Positions 57,639 to 64,000 of a DNA stretch of 64,000 nucleotides are shown here, piece by piece. Under the pieces are notes generated by a model. That model searched no databases. It saw only the letters and a program-made list of their open reading frames with translations, and was not told where the DNA came from. The translations under genes and the position numbers were made by a program. Position 1 is the first letter of the stretch. Every line of letters begins with the position of its first letter. Source of the stretch: Wenjunlia tyrosinilytica (GTDB lineage Bacteria > Actinomycetota > Actinomycetes > Streptomycetales > Streptomycetaceae); assembly GCF_014646055.1 (NCBI RefSeq), contig NZ_BMMS01000020.1, forward strand, positions 102,025-166,024, given 5' to 3'.

Positions 57639-58973
57639 TCACGTCGTCAGCAGCTTTTCAGCAGGCTTCGGCGTCTCCACGGCGGTCGGCCTGGTGGAGA
57701 CCGGCCGGACCAGTCCGGCCCAGCCCACGAGGGTGTAGAGCACGACCGAGAGCACCAGCGAGTTGAGTGCCGCGATGCCGACGGGGACGAGCCAGCCGGT
57801 CAGGGACGAGGCCAGCCAGACGGCCAGGGTGGCAGGCACCCAGGTCGGCTCGGTTGCGGGCAGCGAGTCTGCGGCGGCTTCGAGCTCGCCGCGGAAGCGC
57901 TTGACGATGAAGTACTCGGCGACCATGATCCCGGCGATCGGCGGGAAGGCGACCCCGAGCAGGATGAGGAACTCGATGAAGTGGTCGAGGATCCCAGCGG
58001 CTGCCAGGGCGGTGCCGACCAGTCCGACGCACACGGTCACCAGCTTGCGGTTGAGGGAGCGTCCGAACACGGTCGACACGAAGTTGATCACCCCGAGGGA
58101 GCCGGAGTACAGGTTCCAGTCGTTGATCTTCAGCGTGCCCGCGATCAGGATCAGTGTGCCGACCCAGCCGCTGGTGGAGGTGATGATGCTGACGATGTCG
58201 CTGGTCTTGAGGGCGTGGGCGAGCAGCACACCGACCAGTGCGACCATGTACTCGCCCAGGGTGACACCGAGCAGGGTCTGCTTGATGACGTCGCTGGGCC
58301 GGCGGTTGAACCGGGTCATGTCCGGCGTTATCACCATGCCGACCATGAACCCGCCGGCGACCAGGGTGGTCCCGGCGGCCAGGCTGAGCACCTCACCGGG
58401 CGGGCGGCCGGTCACGAGCGTGCCGACGTCGTGCCGCGACAGCTCGGTGACCACAGACCAGCCGGCGAGCGCCAGGAAGGCGGGGACGGTCAGATACGCG
58501 GTCCAGGCCATCGAATGGAAGCCGAAGATGACCACGCCGGTGACTACCAGGCCGAAGAGAAGCGAGCATCCCCACACGGGCAGCTGGGGAAGGAACCGGT
58601 GCAGCCCCTGGGCGGAGACGGCACTTTGCACACCGAACCAGCCGATCAGGCTCAGTGCGATGACCAGGCCGATCAGGCTCGAGCCGTAGCGTCCGAAGCC
58701 GGTCCACCGGGCGAGCACCGAAGTGCTCAGGCCTTCTCGCTGCCCGATCAGGCCGGTGCAGATCGCGACGGCCTCCAGGATCGCCGAGCCCAGCGTGATG
58801 GCCAGCACCGCGTGCCAGAACGTCATACCGAAGCCGAGCGCCGCCCCCAGCAGGAACTGTGAGAGCGCGGATATCTGGCCGAACCTCTGGACGGCGACCG
58901 TCCACCACGAGTAGCGGGCACCCTGCGGTACACGTTCGAGCACGTAATCGTCGGTGACTGGTCTTCGTTCCAT
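57639..58973 (-). CDS. NCS1-type nucleobase/hydantoin permease
   Basis: A 444-residue, ~12-TM carrier of the cytosine-purine/hydantoin (NCS1) family. QFLLGAALGFGMTFWHAVLAITLGSAI, GQREGLSTSVLARWTGFGRYGSSLIGLV, FGVQSAVSAQG and PDMTRFNRRPSDV are recognisable. It is the first gene of the leftward operon and should import the compound handled by HyuA and DUF917. Transcription probably starts in the 144-bp divergent gap. Confidence 0.87.
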   Translation of the reverse strand: MERRPVTDDYVLERVPQGARYSWWTVAVQRFGQISALSQFLLGAALGFGMTFWHAVLAITLGSAILEAVAICTGLIGQREGLSTSVLARWTGFGRYGSSLIGLVIALSLIGWFGVQSAVSAQGLHRFLPQLPVWGCSLLFGLVVTGVVIFGFHSMAWTAYLTVPAFLALAGWSVVTELSRHDVGTLVTGRPPGEVLSLAAGTTLVAGGFMVGMVITPDMTRFNRRPSDVIKQTLLGVTLGEYMVALVGVLLAHALKTSDIVSIITSTSGWVGTLILIAGTLKINDWNLYSGSLGVINFVSTVFGRSLNRKLVTVCVGLVGTALAAAGILDHFIEFLILLGVAFPPIAGIMVAEYFIVKRFRGELEAAADSLPATEPTWVPATLAVWLASSLTGWLVPVGIAALNSLVLSVVLYTLVGWAGLVRPVSTRPTAVETPKPAEKLLTT

Positions 58974-59117
58974 GGAACACCTCTACACAAACCGGGAGGA
59001 AAGGGGCCGCTGCAGCTGATTCCGACGCTAGGGGTTGAGCGAGCTGATGTCAGTGGGCAGACTGTCTACAAATCCCGGTTCTGGTGGGCAGTGTGCCCCC
59101 GCACGGGAAGGACGATC
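58974..59117. promoter_or_regulatory. Divergent promoter region with repeated GTGGGCAG
   Basis: GTGGGCAG occurs at 59053-59060 and 59084-59091, 31 bp or three helical turns apart, upstream of the second DUF917 gene. This is a plausible site for the PucR regulator encoded at 60131. Site function inferred. Confidence 0.45.
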
Positions 59118-60134
59118 ATGAGTTGGATCCTCGGCACGGACGACCTGGGCCCACTGGCGACAGGGGCAGCCGTCCTGGGCTCGGGCGGTGCCGGGGACCC
59201 GGCGCTGTTCGAGCTGCTGGCCCGGCAGGTACTCGCCACGCACGGTCCGGTCACCGTCTACGAACACGCCGAGCTGCCGGAGGACGCCATCCTGGTCAGT
59301 ACCGGTCTGGTCGGCTCCATCACTGCCTTCACCGAGAAGCCGGGCAACGGCTACGAGTTCACCCGCGCGGTCATCCGCTTGCGCCAGGCGCTCGCCACGT
59401 CCCGGCCGGTGTACGTGTGCGGCTATGAGACGGCAGGCGTGAACGCCTTCCTGCCCCTGATCGTCGCCGCGCAGACCCAGACCCCCCTGGTCGACCTCGA
59501 CGGCATGGGGCGCGGACTGTCCTGGCTGGACCAGACCACCTACGACGCGGCGGGCATCCCGATCGCGCCGTTCACGCTCACCGACTCACACGGCCACACC
59601 GTGGTGGCCGAGGCCATCACCGGGCACGAGGCCGAGCGCTACATCCGCACCCTCACAGTGTCGATGGGCGGCTGGTCGGCCTTCGCCGGATACCCCGCCG
59701 ACGCCACCGCGGTCGGCAGCGCCGGGGTGCACGGAGCACTCGCCCGGGCGCTGCGGCTCGGCCGCAACCTCGACGCCGAGCCCCACCGCCGCCTCGGGTC
59801 GGGGCGCGTCAGCGAAGTGAGCTGGCAGCCGGGCACCGAAGCCGCGCACGGCAGCATCGTGGTGTGGCTGGGCCCCCCAGACGATCGGCCCCTGCGCATC
59901 GAGACGCGCAACGAGTTCCTGCTGGCCCTGGACAGCGGCCGCATCGTGGCCACGGCACCCGACATCATCTGCCTGCTCGACCAGCGGACCATGACCCCGC
60001 TGCTGACCGAGCGGGTCCTGCCCGGCTACCAGGTCGACGTGCGTGTCTACCCCGCCCCCAGCCGCTGGACCGAGCCGGGATTCGCCCACCTGGCCTCACC
60101 CGCGGCCTTCGGCTACAGCTGGGCCGGACCGTGA
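59118..60134 (+). CDS. DUF917-family protein, copy 2
   Basis: A 338-residue DUF917 protein paralogous to 54936-56033, with AVLGSGGAGDPALFELL, GVNAFLPLIVAAQTQTPLVDLDGMGRGL, FRTRNEF-like IETRNEFLLALDSGRIVATAPDIICLL. It is clearly diverged: Ser/Ala in the glycine motif, no CGG-N-M. ATG 59118 has GGAAGGAC upstream. The PucR gene overlaps its stop (GTGA). Two copies on opposite strands suggest subunits of one complex or two related substrates. Confidence 0.86.
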   Translation: MSWILGTDDLGPLATGAAVLGSGGAGDPALFELLARQVLATHGPVTVYEHAELPEDAILVSTGLVGSITAFTEKPGNGYEFTRAVIRLRQALATSRPVYVCGYETAGVNAFLPLIVAAQTQTPLVDLDGMGRGLSWLDQTTYDAAGIPIAPFTLTDSHGHTVVAEAITGHEAERYIRTLTVSMGGWSAFAGYPADATAVGSAGVHGALARALRLGRNLDAEPHRRLGSGRVSEVSWQPGTEAAHGSIVVWLGPPDDRPLRIETRNEFLLALDSGRIVATAPDIICLLDQRTMTPLLTERVLPGYQVDVRVYPAPSRWTEPGFAHLASPAAFGYSWAGP

Positions 60135-61654
60135 ACGCCCGCCCCACGGTCAGCCAGCTGCTGGCCGGCCAGGTCCTCGAAGGAGCATCCCTGCTCGGCG
60201 GCGCGCAGGGCCTGCACCGCACCGTGACCGACGTGCACGCCTGCACCCCGGCCGAGGCAGACCTGTCCCGGTTCGGTACCCATGCCGCACTCGTACTGCA
60301 GTCCCCCGTCGGCTACCAGCTCGAGATGCTCCTGCCACGGGCCCGCGAGGCGCAGGCGAGTGTGCTGGCGGTGTGCGCCGAACCGGCAGCGGTGCTCGGC
60401 TCCACCCGGTGGCTGGCCGACCGGCTCGCGCTTCCGCTGGTCGCCGTGCCGTCCGCCCCGCTCCTGGACCTCGCACAGCGCCTGCACGCCCTCGTGCACG
60501 GCGACGACACCAACCGCGGCCTGACCTGCGCCCGGCTCGCGCGGCAGCTCGGCCGGCGGCCCGCCAGCCCAGCCGAGACCGTGCACGCGCTGAACGCGCT
60601 GCTGCCCGCGCAGTGCGCGATCCTCAGCGCCGAGGGAACACCCCTGGCCGGGGAGCCTCCCGCCAGGCAGCTGGACCACCTGCTGCGGGCCGCAGCGCCC
60701 GCGACAATCCGGGACGAGGCCGGAGCCGTCATCGCGCTGCCGGCCGGATCCGCGAGCGGACGGCTGGTACCGCTGTGGCTGATCGCCGAAACCGCCGACA
60801 TCACCGACAGCGAGCTCAACACCATCACCGCCGCCCTCCAGATCGCCGCCTGGGCGGTCACCGCCTGGTCCGCCACGCACCAACTCGAGGCCGCCCGCAA
60901 CTCCGCCTTCCAGGCCTCGGTGCTCACCGAGCTCCTCACCGCCGGCGACCAGGTCACCGCGCACACCGTCGGACACGCCCTGGAAGCAGGCTGGACCCTG
61001 GACGGCTGGCACATCGGCGTACGCATCCTGCCCACGGACACTGCCTCCCGCCGAAGCCAGGCAACCACCACCCGCCTGCGCCAGGTGCTGGCAGCCCAGC
61101 GGATCTCCGCCCCCCTGGTGGAACTCGGCGACAGCTGGGCAGCATGGCTGAGCGAACCCGACGAGCCCGCACCCGACCGGTTCTCGGCCGTCGTAGCCGG
61201 CGTCCGCCGGTCCCTGGCCGCGATGCCCGGCGCAGCGCTGGTGGCCGGAATCGGAAAGGCCCAGCCCGGCCCCGCAGGACTGGCCAGGACACTGACCGAA
61301 GCCTGGGAGCTGGCCCAAATCGCCGGCATCTCCCCCGGTCGGCGCCGGGTCGAACACGCCGGCGCCACCGACCCCCGGCGCCTGGTCCTGGCCGTGGTCT
61401 CCGGCAATGAAACCGTACGCCGCAGCCACCTCCTGCTCGGCGCCCTGCTGGAACCGTCGAACAATGTGCTGCTCGAGACCCTGGACACCTACCTGACACT
61501 GGAATCCTCGGCCTCGGCCACCGCCAAGAGCCTGCATGTCCACCGCAACACCGTGCTCAAGCGACTGGACCGGATCGAGCAACTGCTCCAGATGCGCCTG
61601 GACGACCCTGCGATCCGATTCGCCCTGCGCATCGCCTGCCGCGCCGCCCGTTGA
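60131..61654 (+). CDS. PucR-type transcription regulator
   Basis: A 507-residue regulator. The N-terminal PucR domain (TVSQLLAGQVLEGASLLGGAQGLHRTVTDVHAC) is followed by a central GGDEF-like/CdaR region. The C-terminal helix-turn-helix reads LESSASATAKSLHVHRNTVLKRLDRIEQLLQMRLDDP. GTG 60131 overlaps the DUF917 stop. Such regulators control purine, hydantoin or related catabolism and often autoregulate. It likely controls both strands of this locus via the 58974-59117 gap. Confidence 0.9.
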   Translation: MNARPTVSQLLAGQVLEGASLLGGAQGLHRTVTDVHACTPAEADLSRFGTHAALVLQSPVGYQLEMLLPRAREAQASVLAVCAEPAAVLGSTRWLADRLALPLVAVPSAPLLDLAQRLHALVHGDDTNRGLTCARLARQLGRRPASPAETVHALNALLPAQCAILSAEGTPLAGEPPARQLDHLLRAAAPATIRDEAGAVIALPAGSASGRLVPLWLIAETADITDSELNTITAALQIAAWAVTAWSATHQLEAARNSAFQASVLTELLTAGDQVTAHTVGHALEAGWTLDGWHIGVRILPTDTASRRSQATTTRLRQVLAAQRISAPLVELGDSWAAWLSEPDEPAPDRFSAVVAGVRRSLAAMPGAALVAGIGKAQPGPAGLARTLTEAWELAQIAGISPGRRRVEHAGATDPRRLVLAVVSGNETVRRSHLLLGALLEPSNNVLLETLDTYLTLESSASATAKSLHVHRNTVLKRLDRIEQLLQMRLDDPAIRFALRIACRAAR

Positions 61655-61666
61655 CTCTGTCCGGGC

Positions 61667-61708
61667 CAGGGCGGTGCGCGCAAAGACGCCTTCGCGCGCA
61701 CCGCCCTG
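61667..61708. terminator. Bidirectional hairpin terminator
   Basis: A perfect 15-bp stem (61667-61681 with 61694-61708) with a 12-nt loop lies 13 bp after the PucR stop and 102 bp before the stop of the leftward hydrolase gene. Confidence 0.82.
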
Positions 61709-61809
61709 CCCGTCGCTACGCCAACGCCGCGACCGACGGGCCCACCGCGGTCACCACGCCACCCTCGAGCCACCGAGCGGCGCGCAAGCACGGGCACCGT
61801 GCGAGGGAC

Positions 61810-63279
61810 TCAGCCCGGGATGCCGGGGGGACGGCTGCCGGGGATGACCGTGCCGGACCTGGGGACCCGCAGGTCGGTGAGGTACCGCAGAACGGTGCGC
61901 TGTTCGGCGCCCGGGTTGAAGATCTTCATGCCGTGGCCCCAGCCGTCCACTTCGACCAGGCTGGCGGCCCGGCCCAGCCGGCTCTGGACCGAGCGGGCCC
62001 AGTCGATGGGAGTCGCGTTGTCGTAGCGGCTGTTGATCAGCAGCAGGGGTGTCCGGGTGTGGACGTGGGACGAGGTTGGAGGATGGGCAGGGCGCAGGGG
62101 GAAGCCCGTGCAGAGGTTGACGTAGGAGAGACTGTTGGGCGAGTAACCGAAGTGGGGCGCCGCTCGGAGGGAGGCGCGCTGGTCGGCCGCGTATGCCGGG
62201 AAGCCCGGCGCTGACAGGCGGTAGTCGGCGCACACCGCGGGGTCCGCGTAGTCGACGGTCTTCTCCTTGGGCGTGTCGTCCTCGTCTTCCCCCCAGGGTT
62301 CGCCGGTGTCCAGGGCGCTCAGGTAGCTGTCGATCACGGGCCAGGAGGGGGTCAGCAGCATGCCGTCGAGCTCGCCATTGAACTCGGCGAGGGTGACAGG
62401 GCGATCGGGGTGGGCCGCGTTGTGCAGCGTGCCCGCGCGTGCCTTGACGGCGAGCCGGTCGTACACCTGCCACGTGTCCTGCTTGTGCAGGAGGCAGGAG
62501 GAGCTCGTGCGGCACCAGTCGGCGAACTGCCCGAAGGACTGCTCCAGCGACCTCGCCGCGGTCGCCGTGAACTCACGTCGGCGGATGGAGGGATCCATCA
62601 CTCCGTCAAGCACGGCGGCCCGCACATGGGAACCGAACAGCTCGGCGTACTTCAGGGCATACAGCGTGCCGTAGGAGTGGCCGTACAACGTGACTCGGCG
62701 TTCGCCGAGTGCGGCCCGCACAGCTTCGACGTCCTTCGCCGCGCTCACCGCGTCCAGGTGCCGCAGGACGGGTCCGGAGTGGCGTGCGCAGTCCTTGCCC
62801 AGCAGGGCGGAGTGCTTCTTCATCCGCGCGAACTGAGCGGAGGTGCGCACCGGCTCGCGCACCGCCTGCAGGACGAGCTTGGTGGAGCACTTCACCGCGC
62901 TGCTCCTGCCGACTCCCCGGGGATCGAGGCTCACCAGGTCGAAACGGCGTTCGCTTCCTCCGAGCTTGTCGGTGCTGGCAACGGCGTCCACACCCGACTG
63001 GCCCGGTCCTCCGGGCAGGAAGATCAGGGTGCCGAGGCGGTGGCCCGTATCGGTGGCCCTGCGCCGGACGATGGCGATGTCCAGCTTCTCGCCGTCGGGC
63101 CGCGACCAGTTCACAGGGACACGGACCACGCCGCACTGTGCCCCGGGCGGCGCGTCCTGCTGTTCTGGGCAGGTGTGCCAGGTGACGGTGCGCGGTTCGG
63201 CCGAGGTGGCCTCGGGGCCGAGGGCCAGGGCGGCGCCGACGGCCAGGGCGGCCAGCGCCGCGCCCAGGACGAGCTTCAT
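61810..63279 (-). CDS. Secreted tripeptidyl-aminopeptidase-like alpha/beta hydrolase
   Basis: A 489-residue exported serine peptidase of the TAP/S33 group. The signal peptide (KLVLGAALAALAVGAALALG) ends near residue 27. The oxyanion loop LIFLPGGPGQSG, the nucleophile elbow LYGHSYGT (Ser202), Asp420 (INSRYDNATP) and His449 (GWGHGMK) form the triad. Conserved Cys pairs (WHTCPEQ/GAQCGVV, KDCARHSG) suit an exported enzyme. The ATG at 63279 has AGAGG upstream. It cleaves N-terminal tripeptides or proline-rich peptides in the family. Its upstream side holds a repeat array. Confidence 0.9.
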   Translation of the reverse strand: MKLVLGAALAALAVGAALALGPEATSAEPRTVTWHTCPEQQDAPPGAQCGVVRVPVNWSRPDGEKLDIAIVRRRATDTGHRLGTLIFLPGGPGQSGVDAVASTDKLGGSERRFDLVSLDPRGVGRSSAVKCSTKLVLQAVREPVRTSAQFARMKKHSALLGKDCARHSGPVLRHLDAVSAAKDVEAVRAALGERRVTLYGHSYGTLYALKYAELFGSHVRAAVLDGVMDPSIRRREFTATAARSLEQSFGQFADWCRTSSSCLLHKQDTWQVYDRLAVKARAGTLHNAAHPDRPVTLAEFNGELDGMLLTPSWPVIDSYLSALDTGEPWGEDEDDTPKEKTVDYADPAVCADYRLSAPGFPAYAADQRASLRAAPHFGYSPNSLSYVNLCTGFPLRPAHPPTSSHVHTRTPLLLINSRYDNATPIDWARSVQSRLGRAASLVEVDGWGHGMKIFNPGAEQRTVLRYLTDLRVPRSGTVIPGSRPPGIPG

Positions 63280-63607
63280 GGTGAACCTCTTGCGGTGTCG
63301 ATTCCGGTCGGTGACAGGGACAGCCTTCCGATGGGCGCGAGGCCCCGTATCGGCCGAACGGTCTACCGCAGGCCGCCGGCCCCGGCCGAACAGCCGAATT
63401 GCGTGCCCCGAACCCGTTGCCGCGATCCGCCATGCAAGGTCGAGCCCGGCGCGGTGCGCTCCTCGGCGCCGAGTGCCTCCGCCGGCTGCCCGGCCCGCGG
63501 CTGCGCCTCGCCTGCGGGGTGGTCTGCTCGGCCTGGTCGAGGGCAAAGACGGGCACCCCGGCTGTGCGGATGGCGGGCCCGTTGGCTGGCGGTCCAAGTG
63601 GACGGCC

Positions 63608-63696
63608 AAAAGGCAAGGACAAAGGCAGGCAAGGACAAACGCAGGGAAGGACAAAGGCAGGCGAAGACAAAGGCAGGCAAGGACAAAGGCAAGGAG
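63608..63696. repeat. 16-bp purine-rich tandem repeat
   Basis: Four full 16-bp units of AAAGGCAGGCAAGGAC type begin at 63621, 63637, 63653 and 63669, with shortened 12-13-bp units before and after. The strand is almost pure A/G with few C. The array is unlike the GC-balanced surroundings and lies in the hydrolase upstream region. Confidence 0.85.
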
Positions 63697-63711
63697 ATCG
63701 CACTCCTTGCC
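63688..63711. promoter_or_regulatory. Perfect hairpin at the end of the repeat array
   Basis: GGCAAGGAG and CTCCTTGCC form a 9-bp perfect stem with a 6-nt loop (ATCGCA). The left arm is part of the last repeat unit. The role may be a protein binding site or transcript structure; undecided. Confidence 0.6.
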
Positions 63712-63812
63712 ACTCTCAACTTATAGCGCTCCGGGGGGCTTGCGGCAAGACCCGGGTCGTACCGCAGAATCGGCGGCCGAAAGCCAGAATCTGCGGAAAC
63801 GGGAGTTGCGAC

Positions 63813-64000
63813 GTGCGAGTGTTGTTGACGACGTGGGGATCGCGCGGAGATGTCGAACCGCTGGCGGGGCTGGCGGTGGGGTTGCGGGAACTCGGCGCGC
63901 AGGTGCGGGTGTGCGCCCCGCCGGACGAGGAGTTCGCGGCGCTGCTGGCGCGTATCGGCGTGCCTTTGGTGCCGCTCGGCCCGACGGTGCGCTCGGTGGT
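63813..64000 (+). CDS. Glycosyltransferase (GT1/UGT-like), partial at the window edge
   Basis: GTG 63813 with GGGAG 7 nt upstream opens a frame to the edge: LLTTWGSRGDVEPLAGLAVGL, AQVRVCAPPDEEFAALLARIGVPLVPLG. This is the acceptor-domain start of GtfA/UGT-like glycosyltransferases (family: TTxGSRGDVxP, APP-F-xLV). About 62 of ~400 residues are visible. It would transfer a sugar to an aglycone or small molecule; substrate unknown. Confidence 0.82.
   Translation, partial: MRVLLTTWGSRGDVEPLAGLAVGLRELGAQVRVCAPPDEEFAALLARIGVPLVPLGPTVRSV

Larger units (their letters stand above)
63280..63812. other. Divergent intergenic stretch with repeat array
   Basis: About 530 bp between the leftward hydrolase and the rightward glycosyltransferase. 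It contains a 16-bp tandem repeat and a perfect 9-bp-stem hairpin near its right side. No protein-like frame. Confidence 0.5.

Noticed and set aside
1..64000. tRNA, rRNA, insertion sequence or prophage genes
   Set aside because: I saw no cloverleaf-like or rRNA-like sequence and no transposase, integrase or phage structural gene; gene loss here appears to be by deletion rather than by insertion of a recognisable element.

Overview
The window reads as Streptomyces (or a very close actinomycete): high GC, strongly C/G-ending codons, translational coupling through ATGA/GTGA overlaps, GG-rich ribosome sites, rare TTA codons (bldA type), and typical families (large LuxR/LAL ATPase, RsbW-like ATP-binding proteins, PucR regulators, MacB-type export operon with a two-component system). 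There is no rRNA, tRNA, ribosomal or replication gene. Many truncated genes and repeat scars suggest an accessory, fast-evolving chromosome-arm region.

Layout. (1) 0.1-4.1 kb and 11.6-16.6 kb: three paralogous STAND-type ATPases with a C-terminal helix-turn-helix (1988-4063, 11615-13633, 14477-16570). Near them, and at 28-29 kb, are four copies of a small exported four-cysteine protein (419-808, 13930-14316, 27960-28346, 28836-29225). Three of the four share a 44-bp upstream block placed exactly 44 bp before the start codon. This is the best candidate here for an undescribed system. (2) 4.4-10.9 kb: SRPBCC protein, a lipoprotein-MFP-ABC-FtsX export operon, and a divergent response regulator/sensor kinase. 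(3) 17.1-18.4 kb: two secreted proteins (crystallin-like; possible beta-pore-like), closed by a terminator. (4) 18.5-23.8 kb: five-gene operon (P-loop kinase, GH3-type acyl-adenylating ligase, SAM methyltransferase, two unknowns). (5) 24.4-27.8 kb: cytochrome P450, class II-type terpene cyclase and class I terpene synthase, with lower GC than the surroundings. Regions 4 and 5 together may be one natural-product locus. (6) 29.6-35.6 kb: LAL regulator, MFS exporter, carotenoid-cleavage-type oxygenase, SRPBCC protein.

(7) 35.9-41.0 kb: sulfonate operon transcribed leftward (TauD dioxygenase, permease, ATPase, binding lipoprotein, flavin-dependent monooxygenase). (8) 41-42.8 kb: gene-poor, with a perfect 34-bp palindrome. 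(9) 42.8-53.3 kb: a mosaic of small intact genes (LysR with cupin and TIM-barrel isomerase, TetR, XRE regulator, SnoaL-like protein, MarR with VOC protein) and broken ones (OpuAC-like, MFS, LivK-like, PucR-like, SDR, AlkA fragment). (10) 53.4-54.8 kb: RsbW-like ATPase with an unknown partner. (11) 54.9-61.7 kb: hydantoin/thiohydantoin-type catabolic locus, with DUF917, HyuA and an NCS1 permease on one strand and a second DUF917 plus a PucR regulator on the other. (12) 61.8-64 kb: secreted tripeptidyl-aminopeptidase-like hydrolase and the start of a glycosyltransferase running off the edge.

The genes form independent modules rather than one pathway. The recurring theme is regulator-plus-target pairs with visible operators: STAND/small exported proteins, MarR/VOC with two identical operators around a consensus promoter, LysR/cupin, PucR/DUF917, and response regulator/export operon. 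All functions are read from the translated sequence and family motifs by eye; no database search was run.
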